From: Yamadazyma tenuis
Lineage: Eukaryota > Ascomycota > Pichiomycetes > Serinales > Debaryomycetaceae
Assembly: GCF_029203305.1 (NCBI RefSeq)
Contig: NC_089467.1
Coordinates: forward strand, 930,001-994,000
Direction: 5' to 3'
Length of the DNA: 64,000 bases
The notes under the pieces were generated by a model. That model did not search any database, had not been told where the DNA came from, and saw nothing but the letters and a program-made list of their open reading frames with translations. Positions 19,214 to 28,698 of this stretch are shown here, piece by piece. A program made the position numbers and the translations under genes. Every line of letters starts with the position of its first letter. Positions within the stretch are counted from its first letter, which is position 1.

Positions 19214-22200
19214 ATGTCGTCAAGCAAACGCAGATCATCATCCAGGCTACAGAGTAGTTCCTCGGATGACTTTTCTCCGGTACCAGTAGCGGGAAAGAAG
19301 AAAGGCAAAACACCGAATAATAAGAGGCGAAAAGTCACGTCCCAGCGCCAAACATCAAACAAACTAGTTGATTTCATCACTGATTACAATTTAGCGGTAA
19401 ATGAGCTTTTTCAGCTTGAAGAATATGGTTCGATTGTCGAATGGCAGCCTGAGGATTTCGCCAGTTACCAAAAGGAGAAGCCTCAGTTGCTCGAGTACTT
19501 TTTATCCGAGAATAAGATAGGTTTATCGTGGCTCGAAAATGAAGAAGATAATCTTAGCTTGGACGACTTGCCACTTCGTTTACAAAAGAAAAAGCTAGCG
19601 GAAAGGGAACAGAAAGTCCTTGAAAAATATCCTTTTCGAAACGATGTCTTGGAGGAAGCTAGGGCGTCTGAAGAATATATCATACGTTTGGTAAGTAATG
19701 TAGTTGAAGAACCTGTTGAACCAGCAGCGAAAGCAAATAATATCAAGCCAGAGAAACTCAAGAAGAGTAAAGTCAAAATAGAGAAGGGAGTCAAACTCGA
19801 AGATGATGATGATGATATGGATGACCAGAACCAACAGGATAACCTTCAAATAATGGCAGTTGTGGATGGAGAGGATGTTTGGGAAATCAAGCAAGAGGAA
19901 GAAATATTGACGGAAGTTGAGTATCCATCTGACTTGGACGAAGTCGATACGCATTATAAGCTTAAGGATGTGAAGTTCTCCATTCCTCCTCCAAAGATCA
20001 CGCATCCATCTCATATACCTTTGTGGAAGCCGCCCAAAGGTGATAACATTGAAGATGCAGAAGATCAAGAGATTATAGAATTCAATCCTATTCCCATTGA
20101 AGTCATCTCCACCAAGGGAAAGCTTATAGTGGCTCCGGAGGTCGAGCATAAGCTAAGAGATTTCTTGGAAACCAAGGTCAAAACTGCTATCATTGATGAA
20201 ACCTTGAATGTAGATTACGGCAATACCGCCGAAGAATATAACGCTGTACTTGAACAGCAAAAGAAACTCCTTAAAGTCATCTACCGCAAAGTTACAGAGG
20301 AGAACAGCTTTGAGTTAAACGGTGAAAAAATTGAAAAGAGAAAGTTGACTCTACCTCAAACTAATTTCAGACAACTAGCTGACCCTTTTAGGTCTACTGG
20401 ATCTATTATTGCTAAAGCTCAGGGACCTACAAACACCACACACATTGATAACTTGCTCCTCCAAGGTGCTTCATTTGCAAAGATTCATCAACTGGTAAGA
20501 AAACAACGTCAACTAAGAGTTAGAAAAATAGCCACTATGGTAGATCAGCATTTCAAATGGAAGAGAGGAGAAAAGGAGAGAATAGAGAGAGAAAGAGAAC
20601 AAAACTTGAAGAAAATTAGTCGGTTGGCTATGCAGGCTGTTAAGAAGCGATGGTCCCAAGCAGGCAAAGTATACAAGTACTTACAAGATCAGAAAGAAGA
20701 AGAGCTCAAGAAGATTAAGGGTAGAGAACATTTGAGTAACATGTTGGAACATTCCACCCAACTTCTTGAAGCACAATTAAACAGACCCTCGCAAGCTAAC
20801 ACGGATGACGATAGTGACAATGATAGTGGATCTGATAGCAACGATAATGAGAAGGCTGACGATACTATGGACGACCAATTAAGTGTGTCAGAACTTAGGG
20901 AGAAATACGGTAATATGAGTGAATTGTCTGCTGAGGACATGACTAATGCGTCATCTGTTTCTGAAGATGAAGAAGACACTATTAGCAGCCAAGATGGAAG
21001 TGACGATGATGACGAGTTAGGCGGAAGTGGACTTGCTGCTCTTTATGGTGGTGTATCCAATGTCCAAAAAGAAGTTTCGGAATCTCCAATGCCTGATTCT
21101 GAATATACACCTGAGCAATTGGCTGTAATCAATGCAGCTGAGAAAGAAGAGAACGGCAACGGGAAAATGGTCATATACTCAGACTCAGATTCTTCTATTC
21201 CAGATGAAACAACTGATGATTCTGAACGTGAATCGGATGCAATGAGTCAAGATGAAGACGGCTCGTCTGAGGAAGAAGTTGAAGAAAATGGTTTAGCTTC
21301 TCTTCTCACAAATACAGAAAATACCAGAGATTCAGATGATGAAAGCGTCCTGGAAAGTGTAGGTGAGAACTCAGATGACGACCGATTATCAAGTACAGAT
21401 GAAGAGGACGAGCCGAAGACACCAAAATCAGATCCTGAAACGTTTTCCAAGACGGAGAAAGAAGAACTACACGAAGAAATTGTCAATGGATCTAAGGTAA
21501 GGGATGTTCCTATCCCATCTTTGTTGCGTGGTAATTTACGTCCTTATCAAAAGCAAGGTCTTAATTGGTTGGCTGGTTTGTACAGTAATGACACCAATGG
21601 TATTTTAGCTGACGAAATGGGTTTGGGTAAGACTATTCAAACCATATCGTTATTGTCACACTTAGCAACAGAGTACCATATCTGGGGTCCTCATCTAATC
21701 ATTGTTCCCACCTCTGTTATGCTTAATTGGGAGATGGAATTCAAGAAGTTTGCTCCCGGTTTCAAGGTGTTAACTTACTATGGATCACCCCAGCAAAGAG
21801 CTCAAAAGAGAAAAGGATGGAACAAACCTGATGCTTTCCATGTGTGTATTACCTCTTATCAATTGGTCGTCCATGATCATCAATCGTTCAAGAGAAGAAG
21901 ATGGAGATATATGATATTGGACGAAGCTCATAATATTAAGAACTTTAGATCCAATAGGTGGAAAGCGTTATTGAACTTCAATACTGAAAACAGATTACTT
22001 TTGACTGGTACACCACTCCAAAATAACTTGATGGAATTATGGTCTCTTCTCTATTTCTTGATGCCTTCTTCCAAAGTCAATCAAGCTATGCCAGATGGAT
22101 TTGCTAATTTGGAAGACTTCCAAACCTGGTTCGGAAAACCAGTGGATAGCATTATGGAAAAAGCCAATGCTGCTACTGGGGATATTATTGACGAAAATCA

Positions 22201-23971
22201 AAGTACTGTTAAGGGAATGGATGAAGAAACCAGGAACACTGTAAAAAGATTGCACCAAGTTTTGCGCCCCTATATCCTCAGACGGTTAAAAAAAGACGTT
22301 GAAAAACAAATGCCCGGAAAATATGAACACATTGTGTACTGTCGTTTATCCCAAAGACAGCGTTTTCTTTATGATGATTTTATGTCTAGAGCTAAAACAA
22401 AGGAAACGTTAGCGTCTGGTAATTTTCTTTCCATCATTAATTGTTTGATGCAGTTGCGTAAGGTCTGTAACCATCCAGACTTGTTTGAAGTCAGACCTGT
22501 TGTCACCTCCTTTGCTGTTGAAAAGTCAGTTCCTGGGGAATATTTGAGTACTGATACGGCTGTCAGGAAACTAAGTGAAGCTTCTGATATTTTCTCCAAG
22601 ATTTCATACGAGGTGTTGAACCTCAATATCACAGCTAACGAGGACACCAACTATTTTGTCTCTCAAATAATCAATGAGTTAAGGTCAACAAACTCTATTC
22701 GGAAACAAATCCAGCAATTAGATGATTTGATTAACATTAAATCTGAGATCGAAAACGAAGACAGTTGCTTGGACTATTACACTGAGTTAAAAAGAGCTCA
22801 ACAAAAGAGTTTGAAAGAGCAGTTGGAGCAGGCGGTGTATTTAAATGAATTAAGATGTTCAAGGAATCCCATTTACGGGGAATCATTGTTAGCATTCTTG
22901 AAAGGCGCAACTGATACTAAGATTCCTGACGACTCAATACTATCAAAAATGATGATAAACATTGAACAAAGAGTTCAAGGTATGAGCAAGGAAATCGAAG
23001 AGTTTTCCGTACTAACTCCAAAGGTTGTTTCCTTAGATATGAAAGAACACTACTTTCCCCCTGAGGTTAGAGACAGAATATCTCATGAAGTTGCTGAGAA
23101 TAGGTTGGATAATCCATTCCACAATTCTCAGATGAAGCTTTCCATTGCCTTTCCAGACAAATCATTATTACAATATGATTGTGGAAAGCTTCAGATGCTT
23201 GACAAGTTGTTGCAACAACTTACTAGTGGAGGACACAGAGCCCTTATTTTCACCCAGATGACTAAAGTGTTAGATATCCTAGAGCAGTTCTTGAACATTC
23301 ATGGATACAGATATATGAGACTTGATGGTTCTACTAAGATTGAAGACAGACAGCTTTTGACCGAGAAATTCAACAGAGATGATAAAATTCCTGTATTCAT
23401 TTTGTCTTCAAGATCTGGTGGTCTTGGTATCAATTTGACTGGTGCTGATACAGTTATATTCTATGATTCTGATTGGAATCCTGCTATGGACAAACAATGT
23501 CAAGATCGTTGTCACAGAATTGGACAGCTGAGAGACGTGCATATTTATCGATTCGTTTCGGAACATACTATCGAATCGAATATCTTGAAGAAAGCTAACC
23601 AAAAACGACAATTGGATAATGTCGTTATCCAAGAAGGTGATTTCACCACCGATTATTTGGGTAAGTTTTCCGTTAGAGATTTGGTCACAAACAGCGAGAT
23701 TGCAGCAGAATTACCAGAGTTACCCGACAAGCCTCTTGCAGATGGTAATATTGAGAGTGCGTTAATGCAAGCTGAAGATGAAGATGATAGGAAAGCTGCC
23801 AGTGCAGCTATGCGGGAGACTGCTGTGGATGATGAAGATTTCAATGAAGAGATACCAGGACCCGATGCCGCCAAAAAAGAGGGAGCTGGAGAAGATGTTG
23901 ATTTTGATGAAGGTGTACGTCATGTGGATGAGTATATGCTACGGTTTATCGCTAACGGGTATTATGAATAG
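19214..23971 (+). CDS. SWR1: Swr1 ATPase, catalytic subunit of the SWR1 remodeller
   Basis: 1,585 codons from ATG 19214. An upstream ATG-less extension to 19169 is not needed. Swr1 exchanges H2A.Z-H2B for H2A-H2B in nucleosomes. In order there is a Ser/Lys-rich N terminus, an HSA-like region rich in Lys/Arg/Glu (about 420-510), long acidic Ser/Asp tracts (about 530-760), and the SNF2 ATPase with DEMGLGKTIQT (about 799) and DEAH box LDEAHNIKNF (about 900). A long INO80/SWR1-type insertion follows (about 1025-1310), then the second helicase lobe with CHRIGQ-x-RDVHIYRF. The end DEYMLRFIANGYYE is typical of Swr1. CTG at 23528-23530 occupies x in HRIGQ-x-RDV, where Thr or Ser is normal. Confidence 0.97.
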   Translation: MSSSKRRSSSRLQSSSSDDFSPVPVAGKKKGKTPNNKRRKVTSQRQTSNKLVDFITDYNLAVNELFQLEEYGSIVEWQPEDFASYQKEKPQLLEYFLSENKIGLSWLENEEDNLSLDDLPLRLQKKKLAEREQKVLEKYPFRNDVLEEARASEEYIIRLVSNVVEEPVEPAAKANNIKPEKLKKSKVKIEKGVKLEDDDDDMDDQNQQDNLQIMAVVDGEDVWEIKQEEEILTEVEYPSDLDEVDTHYKLKDVKFSIPPPKITHPSHIPLWKPPKGDNIEDAEDQEIIEFNPIPIEVISTKGKLIVAPEVEHKLRDFLETKVKTAIIDETLNVDYGNTAEEYNAVLEQQKKLLKVIYRKVTEENSFELNGEKIEKRKLTLPQTNFRQLADPFRSTGSIIAKAQGPTNTTHIDNLLLQGASFAKIHQLVRKQRQLRVRKIATMVDQHFKWKRGEKERIEREREQNLKKISRLAMQAVKKRWSQAGKVYKYLQDQKEEELKKIKGREHLSNMLEHSTQLLEAQLNRPSQANTDDDSDNDSGSDSNDNEKADDTMDDQLSVSELREKYGNMSELSAEDMTNASSVSEDEEDTISSQDGSDDDDELGGSGLAALYGGVSNVQKEVSESPMPDSEYTPEQLAVINAAEKEENGNGKMVIYSDSDSSIPDETTDDSERESDAMSQDEDGSSEEEVEENGLASLLTNTENTRDSDDESVLESVGENSDDDRLSSTDEEDEPKTPKSDPETFSKTEKEELHEEIVNGSKVRDVPIPSLLRGNLRPYQKQGLNWLAGLYSNDTNGILADEMGLGKTIQTISLLSHLATEYHIWGPHLIIVPTSVMLNWEMEFKKFAPGFKVLTYYGSPQQRAQKRKGWNKPDAFHVCITSYQLVVHDHQSFKRRRWRYMILDEAHNIKNFRSNRWKALLNFNTENRLLLTGTPLQNNLMELWSLLYFLMPSSKVNQAMPDGFANLEDFQTWFGKPVDSIMEKANAATGDIIDENQSTVKGMDEETRNTVKRLHQVLRPYILRRLKKDVEKQMPGKYEHIVYCRLSQRQRFLYDDFMSRAKTKETLASGNFLSIINCLMQLRKVCNHPDLFEVRPVVTSFAVEKSVPGEYLSTDTAVRKLSEASDIFSKISYEVLNLNITANEDTNYFVSQIINELRSTNSIRKQIQQLDDLINIKSEIENEDSCLDYYTELKRAQQKSLKEQLEQAVYLNELRCSRNPIYGESLLAFLKGATDTKIPDDSILSKMMINIEQRVQGMSKEIEEFSVLTPKVVSLDMKEHYFPPEVRDRISHEVAENRLDNPFHNSQMKLSIAFPDKSLLQYDCGKLQMLDKLLQQLTSGGHRALIFTQMTKVLDILEQFLNIHGYRYMRLDGSTKIEDRQLLTEKFNRDDKIPVFILSSRSGGLGINLTGADTVIFYDSDWNPAMDKQCQDRCHRIGQLRDVHIYRFVSEHTIESNILKKANQKRQLDNVVIQEGDFTTDYLGKFSVRDLVTNSEIAAELPELPDKPLADGNIESALMQAEDEDDRKAASAAMRETAVDDEDFNEEIPGPDAAKKEGAGEDVDFDEGVRHVDEYMLRFIANGYYE

Positions 23972-24004
23972 AGCGTACATATTGTATATAAATGATCAAT
24001 GGTC

Positions 24005-24015
24005 GTGCGCACGTG
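24005..24015. promoter_or_regulatory. GTGCGCAC palindrome overlapping a CACGTG E-box, VMA10 promoter
   Basis: GTGCGCAC at 24005-24012 overlaps CACGTG at 24010-24015. The palindrome starts 94 bp upstream of the VMA10 ATG. CACGTG is the known core site of Cbf1-type bHLH factors in yeasts; the GTGCGCAC factor is unknown. Confidence 0.5.
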
Positions 24016-24098
24016 CCAATTCTCGGAGGGCTCCAGAAATTCTCAACTTTTGCGATAAACGAATTTCAACGAAGTCCCTTACGCAAAACCCCATAGAC

Positions 24099-24437
24099 AT
24101 GTCTTCAGGAATTCAAGCCTTATTAAGGACCGAAAAGGACGCCTCTGAAATTGTCAACGAGGCTAGAAAGTACAGAACCACCAGATTGAAGTCTGCCAAA
24201 GCTGATGCCCAAAGCGAAATTGATGAATACAAGAAACAAAAAGAAGCCGAATTGAGCACCTACGACGCAGAACATGAAGGATTGAATGAACAAGTCAACA
24301 AAGAAGCCGATGCTCAGGTTGATGCTGAATTGAAGTCCATCAAATCCAAATATGCCGAGAAGAAGTCAGCTGTCGTTAAGTTGTTGGTAGATGCCACCAT
24401 AAGTCCTAAACCTGAAGTTCACACTAATGCACAATAA
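24099..24437 (+). CDS. VMA10: V-type H+-ATPase subunit G
   Basis: 112 codons, the normal length. Subunit G forms the peripheral stalk (with E) that links the V1 and Vo sectors of the vacuolar proton pump. The protein is a highly charged helix beginning MSSGIQALLRTEKDASEIV, with ARKYRTTRLKSAKADAQSEI, the subunit G signature. It ends in PEVHTNAQ, similar to S. cerevisiae PSAEVHINAL. I chose the ATG at 24099 because the homology begins there, although the frame is open upstream to 23778. The S. cerevisiae orthologue has an intron; this one appears intronless. Confidence 0.95.
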   Translation: MSSGIQALLRTEKDASEIVNEARKYRTTRLKSAKADAQSEIDEYKKQKEAELSTYDAEHEGLNEQVNKEADAQVDAELKSIKSKYAEKKSAVVKLLVDATISPKPEVHTNAQ

Positions 24438-24531
24438 GTAATTGTATCAGATATTTCAGTTCTAGGGTATTTCTTTCCATTGATATATACGATAAAAATA
24501 CACTTTTATTTCTAATTGGATGCTAATTCAC

Positions 24532-26373
24532 CTAACCACCTTGAGCAAGTTTTTTTATAGACTGAATCACCGTCCATATTTTATTGTCATAACCTGCAGA
24601 ATTCAATGCTCTCACAAACCCCCATGCTTTCGTCCCATCAGCAATAGGGTAGTCTAATGGAGGAGGAATGGCCGTTGCCACACCCAACATCCGGAAAAAT
24701 GGCTTATCCATAACCACGGATTTGGTGACACACAAGCCAGTTAGTCCTTCTTCTCCACCAAATTTCCCATATCCCGACTTTTTAATACCACCAAATGGTA
24801 ACTGAGCCACGTAGAAAGTTGCAAAATCATTGATAGCTACATTTCCACTTTCAAGCCTGTCTGCCACTTGGCTGCACACACCAAAGTTACCTCCAAATAT
24901 CGAGTTTCCTAACCCATACTCTGTAGCATTGGCCAAGTCAACAGCCGTATCAAGATCAGAAGCCTTTACCATAGTCAAACATGGACCAAATACTTCTTCG
25001 CTAAAAATCTTCATGGTTTGATCAACGTCAATCAATAAAGTTGGTTCGAAATAATGGCCCTGAGGGTAATTTGGGTGTTGGTATGGTTTTCCACCATGTA
25101 TTAACTTGGCACCTTTGGAAACAGCATCCTCTATCAACTCCTGGAATCTCTCAAACCGGTTATCCGATATCATAGCACCCATGTCTATTTCATCCAATTG
25201 GTCAATGTCAGATCCCAATCTCAACTGCCCAACCCTTTTGGAAAGAATTTCCACTAGGGTCTCATAGGCTTTTGGCAAACAAATCACCCGTTCAACTCCA
25301 ATACAATTTTGGCCACCACTTTGGAAAGTGCCTCTCATGATAACAGAGGCCAAGGCGTTAAGGTCCTTCACATCATCAAGTACAACCACTGCATCTTTTC
25401 CTCCCAACTCAACTACACAAGGAGTCAACTGCTTGGAGGCACTTTCAACTACCTTGTGAGCAACAGGCTTAGATCCAATGAAAGTAATATGATCAAGTCC
25501 AGGGTGAGAAGTGAAGTGTTCAGCATCTTCAGGGAAACAGCAGCACAACTGCACCAAATCTTCAGGAATATTTAACAGCTTTAAGATGGTTCTTACAAGC
25601 AAAACAAACCATTGAGAAGACCATATTACTTGTTCAGAACATTTAATAACAATGGCATTTCCTGTAAACAAGGCAGCAATTAGCGGACCCATTAAATTGT
25701 GGAATGGGTAGTTCCAGGATACAATGGCAGATACAACACCCATGGGTTCGTACCGAACCTCGCCACTCTTCATCATTCCGATTAACAAGTTTGAAGGTCC
25801 AGGTCTTTGGGATGGTCTTAATGTCTTTTCACCATTGGCGATGATCCAATTGATCTTTTCCAAAGTAACCATAATCTCACCCATCAGTGCGTCCAACTTA
25901 GTCTTTCCGCTATCACGACAAGCTACTCTTGCAATATCTTCTTGATGATCCAAAATATACCTGTTAAGGGTTCGCAAGAGCTTTCTACGAAGTGAGAAAG
26001 ACGATTTGGCCCACTGCTTCTGGGCAACTTTGGCAGCTTTGATTTGTTGGTCCATCTCTTCTTTTGACGTAGTTGGAAACACTCCTAAAGATTGGGATGT
26101 CGCTGGACAGTAAGACTGGATCTTGTTTGGCTCATCTGGGATCCTCAATGTGGGGGAGTACAACCTCTTACCTTTCCAATGAGGTTTGGCTTCATCGGGA
26201 ATTGAAACATTCAATTTAATGGGTGCTTCGATCTTGTTGTAGCTGTTGGGAGATTTGGAAACATACCGCTTGTAGCAGTAATATAACAAGGGGAGAATAA
26301 CGCAAATAAAAAATGTTGTTGATATTTGATACTGCCATTGGGTCCCGTTGAATATAAGATCAATGTCAATCAT
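24532..26373 (-). CDS. MSC7: Membrane-anchored aldehyde dehydrogenase, Msc7-like
   Basis: 613 codons from ATG 26373. The frame is open further upstream but without another ATG. It is an NAD(P)-dependent aldehyde dehydrogenase fold with an N-terminal hydrophobic anchor (STTFFICVILPLLYYCY), as in S. cerevisiae Msc7, which is ER-associated and of uncertain substrate. Visible ALDH motifs are VSAIVSWNYPFHNLMGP (Rossmann/active-site loop), ELGGKDAVVV (general-base Glu) and GGQNCIGVERV (catalytic Cys, about residue 357). The gene is convergent with VMA10. The original name reflects a meiotic sister-chromatid screen, not a known chromatin role. Confidence 0.9.
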   Translation of the reverse strand: MIDIDLIFNGTQWQYQISTTFFICVILPLLYYCYKRYVSKSPNSYNKIEAPIKLNVSIPDEAKPHWKGKRLYSPTLRIPDEPNKIQSYCPATSQSLGVFPTTSKEEMDQQIKAAKVAQKQWAKSSFSLRRKLLRTLNRYILDHQEDIARVACRDSGKTKLDALMGEIMVTLEKINWIIANGEKTLRPSQRPGPSNLLIGMMKSGEVRYEPMGVVSAIVSWNYPFHNLMGPLIAALFTGNAIVIKCSEQVIWSSQWFVLLVRTILKLLNIPEDLVQLCCCFPEDAEHFTSHPGLDHITFIGSKPVAHKVVESASKQLTPCVVELGGKDAVVVLDDVKDLNALASVIMRGTFQSGGQNCIGVERVICLPKAYETLVEILSKRVGQLRLGSDIDQLDEIDMGAMISDNRFERFQELIEDAVSKGAKLIHGGKPYQHPNYPQGHYFEPTLLIDVDQTMKIFSEEVFGPCLTMVKASDLDTAVDLANATEYGLGNSIFGGNFGVCSQVADRLESGNVAINDFATFYVAQLPFGGIKKSGYGKFGGEEGLTGLCVTKSVVMDKPFFRMLGVATAIPPPLDYPIADGTKAWGFVRALNSAGYDNKIWTVIQSIKKLAQGG

Positions 26374-26485
26374 TGCTGAACAGAGTAATTTGCAAAAATG
26401 GTGGTGTGCGGATTTATTCACTTGTTTTAGATACTCTATAGACAGTAACGCGAAAAATGTTGGATTTGATTCTCAAGCCCGGTTT

Positions 26486-28615
26486 CTAATTATTGGGGCC
26501 TTCCGGTTGTTGTAATTGTTCTTCTTGAAGCTGCCTGACAATGTCTTCAAACTCATCATTCTGAGTCCGGTTTTGAATGATTGAAGCAAGAACATTCTGA
26601 TCCACGTAGTCTAGCGCACCATCTATGATCTTTGTACCTTCTTCAACTCCGGAGATAGCACTGTATCCAAGAGTGTCATTCAGAGGTGGTAAAGGATCAA
26701 ATTCGTACACATCATCCCTGCTCCAAACCTCCTGTGGTACTTTGGCCATTATGCTATTTTCACCCGACAAAATCGCAAACCGAAGAAGATTAAATGGTAG
26801 TTCTTTGTGAGCGTTGGACAGTGGTGGAGTAGACAAGGTTCCAAGTAAGTTCAGGAACAATGATCGGACACCGCTGGCTTTGGTGGCCTCCCGGTTTAGG
26901 GTCCCTTTGTGTGCGTCAAAAAGAGTGGTCAATTGTTCGTTCAAGAACTTCCGTTTGTCTTCTCCTTTCCAAAGCTCTTTGGCACGAACCATATACGTCT
27001 GATTGGCAAGAATAATCTCGTCGTTTACAAATATGTCGGTCTCCCTAACTGATATCAGGGTGGCTAAGCCAATTGTCTCAAGCATCTGAAATGCTGTGTA
27101 TGGATGAGCCAAGAATGCTTTCTTCAAAAGGTCTTCGGCTTTTTGGGTATCATTCAAGTGAAGATATGCTAACACTGTAGAGAATGCAATTCCTGGAGTA
27201 AACCACTTGACGTATGAGGTCACCAATGGCGACTCAACTAGGTAAGTTAAGAACTTGTATTCTTGACTCATTATGGCATAATAGTCAATAAAGTATCTTA
27301 CACCAAGTGGATCCTCAGCTGGCGAAAAAGACAATAAAAGCTTACAGAAACTCAAGCTGGTAAAATAAGTTGCCCTTTCTCCAAGATTGGTAATGTATCT
27401 GAAGATACAAAGGTAGAACTGGCGATTCATGAACGACTCATAAGGTAGTCTCACAAGACCGTTGGAAGCATCGCTTAACAAGTCGTGAAAGAATTTGTGA
27501 AAGCATCTGTCAAACACAAACAAGCATTTTTCGATTAACGCATTACTAGTAGACTTATCACTACCTTGTCTCAAGAGCACCATACTCACTTGAAGTAATG
27601 TTTCAACATGATAAGGATAATTTCTTAGAAGTGCAATCAACGCATCATGATCTGGTGAAATAACTACTGAAGCATAGAACTGAGTATTAGCTACTCTTTC
27701 TTGAACAGTGCTGTTCTTCCTAAATGAGAAATATCTGACACCAATTTTCTTCTCTTTGCGGATCTTGAGCTCAAGTTCGGAGATTTCTGCCACATTCTCT
27801 TTATAGTCCATAAGATCCAATATCTCTGAACTATCGAGTTCCTCCATCTGCAATGGTTTCTGCTGAGTTGGCAAGTAATCATCTTTGATTCTAGTTAAGA
27901 GTAGCTTCCTAGTAGTTCCTGGAACACTACGTTTATCTTTGCCACCCCACCCTTTTGTCAATCTGGCTAATCGCTTGAATTGCTTCAACACTTCAGGAGA
28001 CACAGCAAGAGATGTGGTAGTGTTAGCATCTTCGATTGTCTCTAATGAAAGATTTCCAAACAATGACTTCAATTCTTCATCCGGATCAAGATTCTTTATG
28101 GATCCTATTGAAAGTATCGATAATGACTGCTGCAATCTTTCAGTAGTGAAGTTTTTGAAGTTGGGATCGTACTCCGGTAACGGCTCTATGTCTTCGTTAT
28201 ATTCTTCCTCGAAATCATCTCCGTCTTCAGCAACAATGACTTGAGACTCGTGAGTTTGTTCTTGGGTGCCGTACTTTTTGAGGTCTTCGGCCTTGGCTTC
28301 TGCAAGGATTCTATCAAGTTCATCATCACTATTTTCTGGAATTACAGCTTTCTTTCCCTTCTTGTTATTTTTCTTGTTCTTCTTGGGTTTGCTTGACAGT
28401 TTTGGTAAAGACTCCGGTTCTGTTATATCCTGGATGTGCTTGGCCACTTCTTCGCTGTCTGGTTCTGAGTCACCATCTTCGAGAAAGCTAAAAGCGTTGA
28501 ATGTCTTGGCGGTTACAGGAGTTTCATTTATTTCCTTGACATTCTCGGTAGCTTCTGGGGTTAGACTATGTTCTAATCGTTGTCTTTCAAGCTTTCTTAA
28601 CTGTCTGGAGCTCAT
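26486..28615 (-). CDS. RQC1: Ribosome quality control subunit Rqc1 (TCF25 family)
   Basis: 709 codons from ATG 28615. The longer frame to 28705 overlaps the divergent gene's leader and is not needed. Rqc1 is part of the complex that clears stalled nascent chains from 60S subunits with Ltn1 and Cdc48. The N terminus (MSSRQLRKLERQRLE) is followed by acidic and Lys-rich low-complexity tracts (KKNKKNNKKGKKA). The helical TCF25 domain starts near residue 290 (YFSFRKNSTVQERVANTQFY) and includes DPLGVRYFIDYYAIMS. The C-terminal tail is Gln-rich. It is divergent from the RhoGEF-like gene, 83 bp between ATGs. Confidence 0.92.
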   Translation of the reverse strand: MSSRQLRKLERQRLEHSLTPEATENVKEINETPVTAKTFNAFSFLEDGDSEPDSEEVAKHIQDITEPESLPKLSSKPKKNKKNNKKGKKAVIPENSDDELDRILAEAKAEDLKKYGTQEQTHESQVIVAEDGDDFEEEYNEDIEPLPEYDPNFKNFTTERLQQSLSILSIGSIKNLDPDEELKSLFGNLSLETIEDANTTTSLAVSPEVLKQFKRLARLTKGWGGKDKRSVPGTTRKLLLTRIKDDYLPTQQKPLQMEELDSSEILDLMDYKENVAEISELELKIRKEKKIGVRYFSFRKNSTVQERVANTQFYASVVISPDHDALIALLRNYPYHVETLLQVSMVLLRQGSDKSTSNALIEKCLFVFDRCFHKFFHDLLSDASNGLVRLPYESFMNRQFYLCIFRYITNLGERATYFTSLSFCKLLLSFSPAEDPLGVRYFIDYYAIMSQEYKFLTYLVESPLVTSYVKWFTPGIAFSTVLAYLHLNDTQKAEDLLKKAFLAHPYTAFQMLETIGLATLISVRETDIFVNDEIILANQTYMVRAKELWKGEDKRKFLNEQLTTLFDAHKGTLNREATKASGVRSLFLNLLGTLSTPPLSNAHKELPFNLLRFAILSGENSIMAKVPQEVWSRDDVYEFDPLPPLNDTLGYSAISGVEEGTKIIDGALDYVDQNVLASIIQNRTQNDEFEDIVRQLQEEQLQQPEGPNN

Positions 28616-28698
28616 GATGACTACAACTATCAAAATGCGTTTTGAGAATTCGGTCGCACTTTTTCTACCTTTGTGGCTGCAAATATCTAACGGCAAAT

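Noticed and set aside
23778..24098. Upstream in-frame extension of VMA10 overlapping the end of SWR1
   Set aside because: The extension is an out-of-frame reading of SWR1. Homology to V-ATPase subunit G begins at the ATG at 24099.
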